From positions 62,001 through 126,000 of the forward strand of contig JAQRGA010000113.1 in NCBI GenBank assembly GCA_029237695.1: a DNA stretch of 64,000 nt. The letters run 5' to 3'. The DNA is from Conchocele bisecta (Eukaryota; Mollusca; Bivalvia; Lucinida; Thyasiridae). The position numbers were made by a program, and so were the translations under genes. The notes below the pieces were generated by a model. The model did no database searches. It saw nothing but the letters and a program-made list of their open reading frames with translations, and was not told the origin of the DNA. The first letter of the stretch is position 1. Every line of letters starts with the position of its first letter. Below are positions 63,091 to 64,000 of the stretch, one piece after another.

Positions 63091-64000
63091 CTTGCTTAGT
63101 TCTTGGCTTGTAGAAGGGCTACTGATAGACTGCCGGGGGTCCGCTTGTATTGTGGATGAGATTGATTTCCTACACAAATCCTTCGCTGCTGTCCGGCTCT
63201 TTTCTCTCTCTGCCTGTAGGTCTGCTTCTAACGTCTCTACACTTCCCTGCAACTCTGTCACTTCCTTTATCAAACGTCTGTTTGTGCTTTCTGCCTCTTG
63301 AAGCTTTGATGACACTTTTGATAACTTCCTTTGAAGTAATGGGTCATGGGAAGGTATCTGTTCTTTCGAGTTTAACTGGTAACTTTCATTGCACTTTTCA
63401 GAAGATTCAATTACTCGAAGTCTACTTTCTAATGCATCAATTTTGAACTTTGCTTCAATGAGCGCATAGTCAGTTTCAATTTTTTCTTTTCGTAATTTTC
63501 TGACACTGCTTTGTGGACTAAAACAATCTGGTTCAGTTGAATTGGTTTGCGATCGGTAAACTTCATTCTTTATTTTCTCCGCATCATAAAGTTTCTGTAA
63601 TTCTTCCAGCTTTTTCAAATTGTCATTTTCTACATGTTTGTTCAGATTATCATTTTCCACATTTCTTGTGAATGTATTCAGTTCTTGTCTTAGTTTCGCT
63701 AAATCTTCTGTGGTTGAATTTGTTTTATCTTTTTCTAAGGCCAACTGTTCTTCAACTTCTTTAAGATAGTTTCTGAGCTTTATACACTCCTCTGAACTCT
63801 CCAACAACTGTTTGTTAATCGTAGTATTGTCTTGTTGTGAATGCTGAAGATCAGATATCTCATTTTTAAGAATAAGTTTATCGTTTTTCAATTCATCGCA
63901 CATTTGTTTAAGAGTTTTTGCTTCCAATTCCCATTGTTGTTTTAGATGTTCTACCTTAACTTCATGCTGTACCATTAATTCATCTTTCAATTCGGTTGAG
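63091..64000 (-). CDS. KIF20B: KIF20B-like kinesin, large coiled-coil exon (5' end outside window)
   Basis: An open frame of 303 codons runs from the window edge to the donor AGCAAG|GTGAGT. It is almost entirely heptad coiled coil rich in Lys, Glu, Leu and Gln (LKDELMVQHEVKVEHLKQQW, EEQLALEKDKTNSTTEDLAK). A short tandem repeat VENDNLNKHVENDNLKK is followed by a break (STEPDCFSPQSSVRKLRKEK), more coil, and a Ser-rich end (ISSPSTSQELSK). The frame stays open at 64000, so neither the motor domain nor the initiator is visible. Kinesin-6 KIF20B is plus-end directed, acts at the central spindle in cytokinesis and carries a very long coiled coil after the motor. Identification rests on the downstream tail exons; this exon alone could be any long coiled coil. 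Confidence 0.85.

Noticed and set aside
1..64000. Bacterial-type defence, toxin-antitoxin or biosynthetic operon
   Set aside because: No closely spaced co-directional ORFs, no Shine-Dalgarno spacing, and spliced coding with introns shows a eukaryotic nuclear origin.

Overview
The window is eukaryotic nuclear DNA, most likely from a bivalve or other mollusc. It is AT-rich with short coding exons in long introns. It is dominated by tandem arrays rich in TGACCTTGACC, tRNA-like SINEs, small fold-back DNA transposons and LINE debris, a mix typical of molluscan genomes. There is no bacterial operon, CRISPR array, rRNA operon or convincing tRNA gene. The species call is inference.

The one clear protein gene lies on the minus strand from the right edge (64000, continuing outside) down to about 30604. 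Fourteen exons have GT/AG borders whose phases all fit together, giving about 2.9 kb of coding sequence (about 967 codons). The product is a long coiled coil followed by a basic Ser/Thr-rich tail. Several patches match my recollection of the tail of kinesin-6 KIF20B (MPHOSPH1/MPP1): an ERDKLV block, a TVTVK patch, KRILENI, and SKENI followed by LYKEES. The motor domain would lie beyond position 64000. The true stop codon is not certain.

Layout. 1-545: broken copy of a multicopy CXC (Cys-rich) domain gene. 1640-5170: fold-back elements, a SINE and an inverted array of 5S rRNA-derived pieces. 6130-8580: a LINE reverse transcriptase fragment split by an insertion and bracketed by two arrays of one minisatellite. 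9230-12700: SINE with a nested TIR transposon, plus MITEs. 13300-17860: two large tandem arrays. 18856-20073: Mutator-like element with an 11-bp target duplication and a transposase remnant. 20100-30500: MITEs and SINEs. 30604-64000: the KIF20B-like gene, its introns filled with the same families plus a 1.1-kb and a 0.95-kb minisatellite.

The most unusual features are repeated partial duplications of two coiled-coil exons inside their own introns, fold-back elements sitting just downstream of several 5' splice sites, the 5S-derived inverted array, the well-preserved Mutator-like insertion, and SINE/MITE nesting that can be dated from target duplications. I see no sign of a complete novel enzymatic system. 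What is new here is mostly repeat biology and gene-structure evolution.
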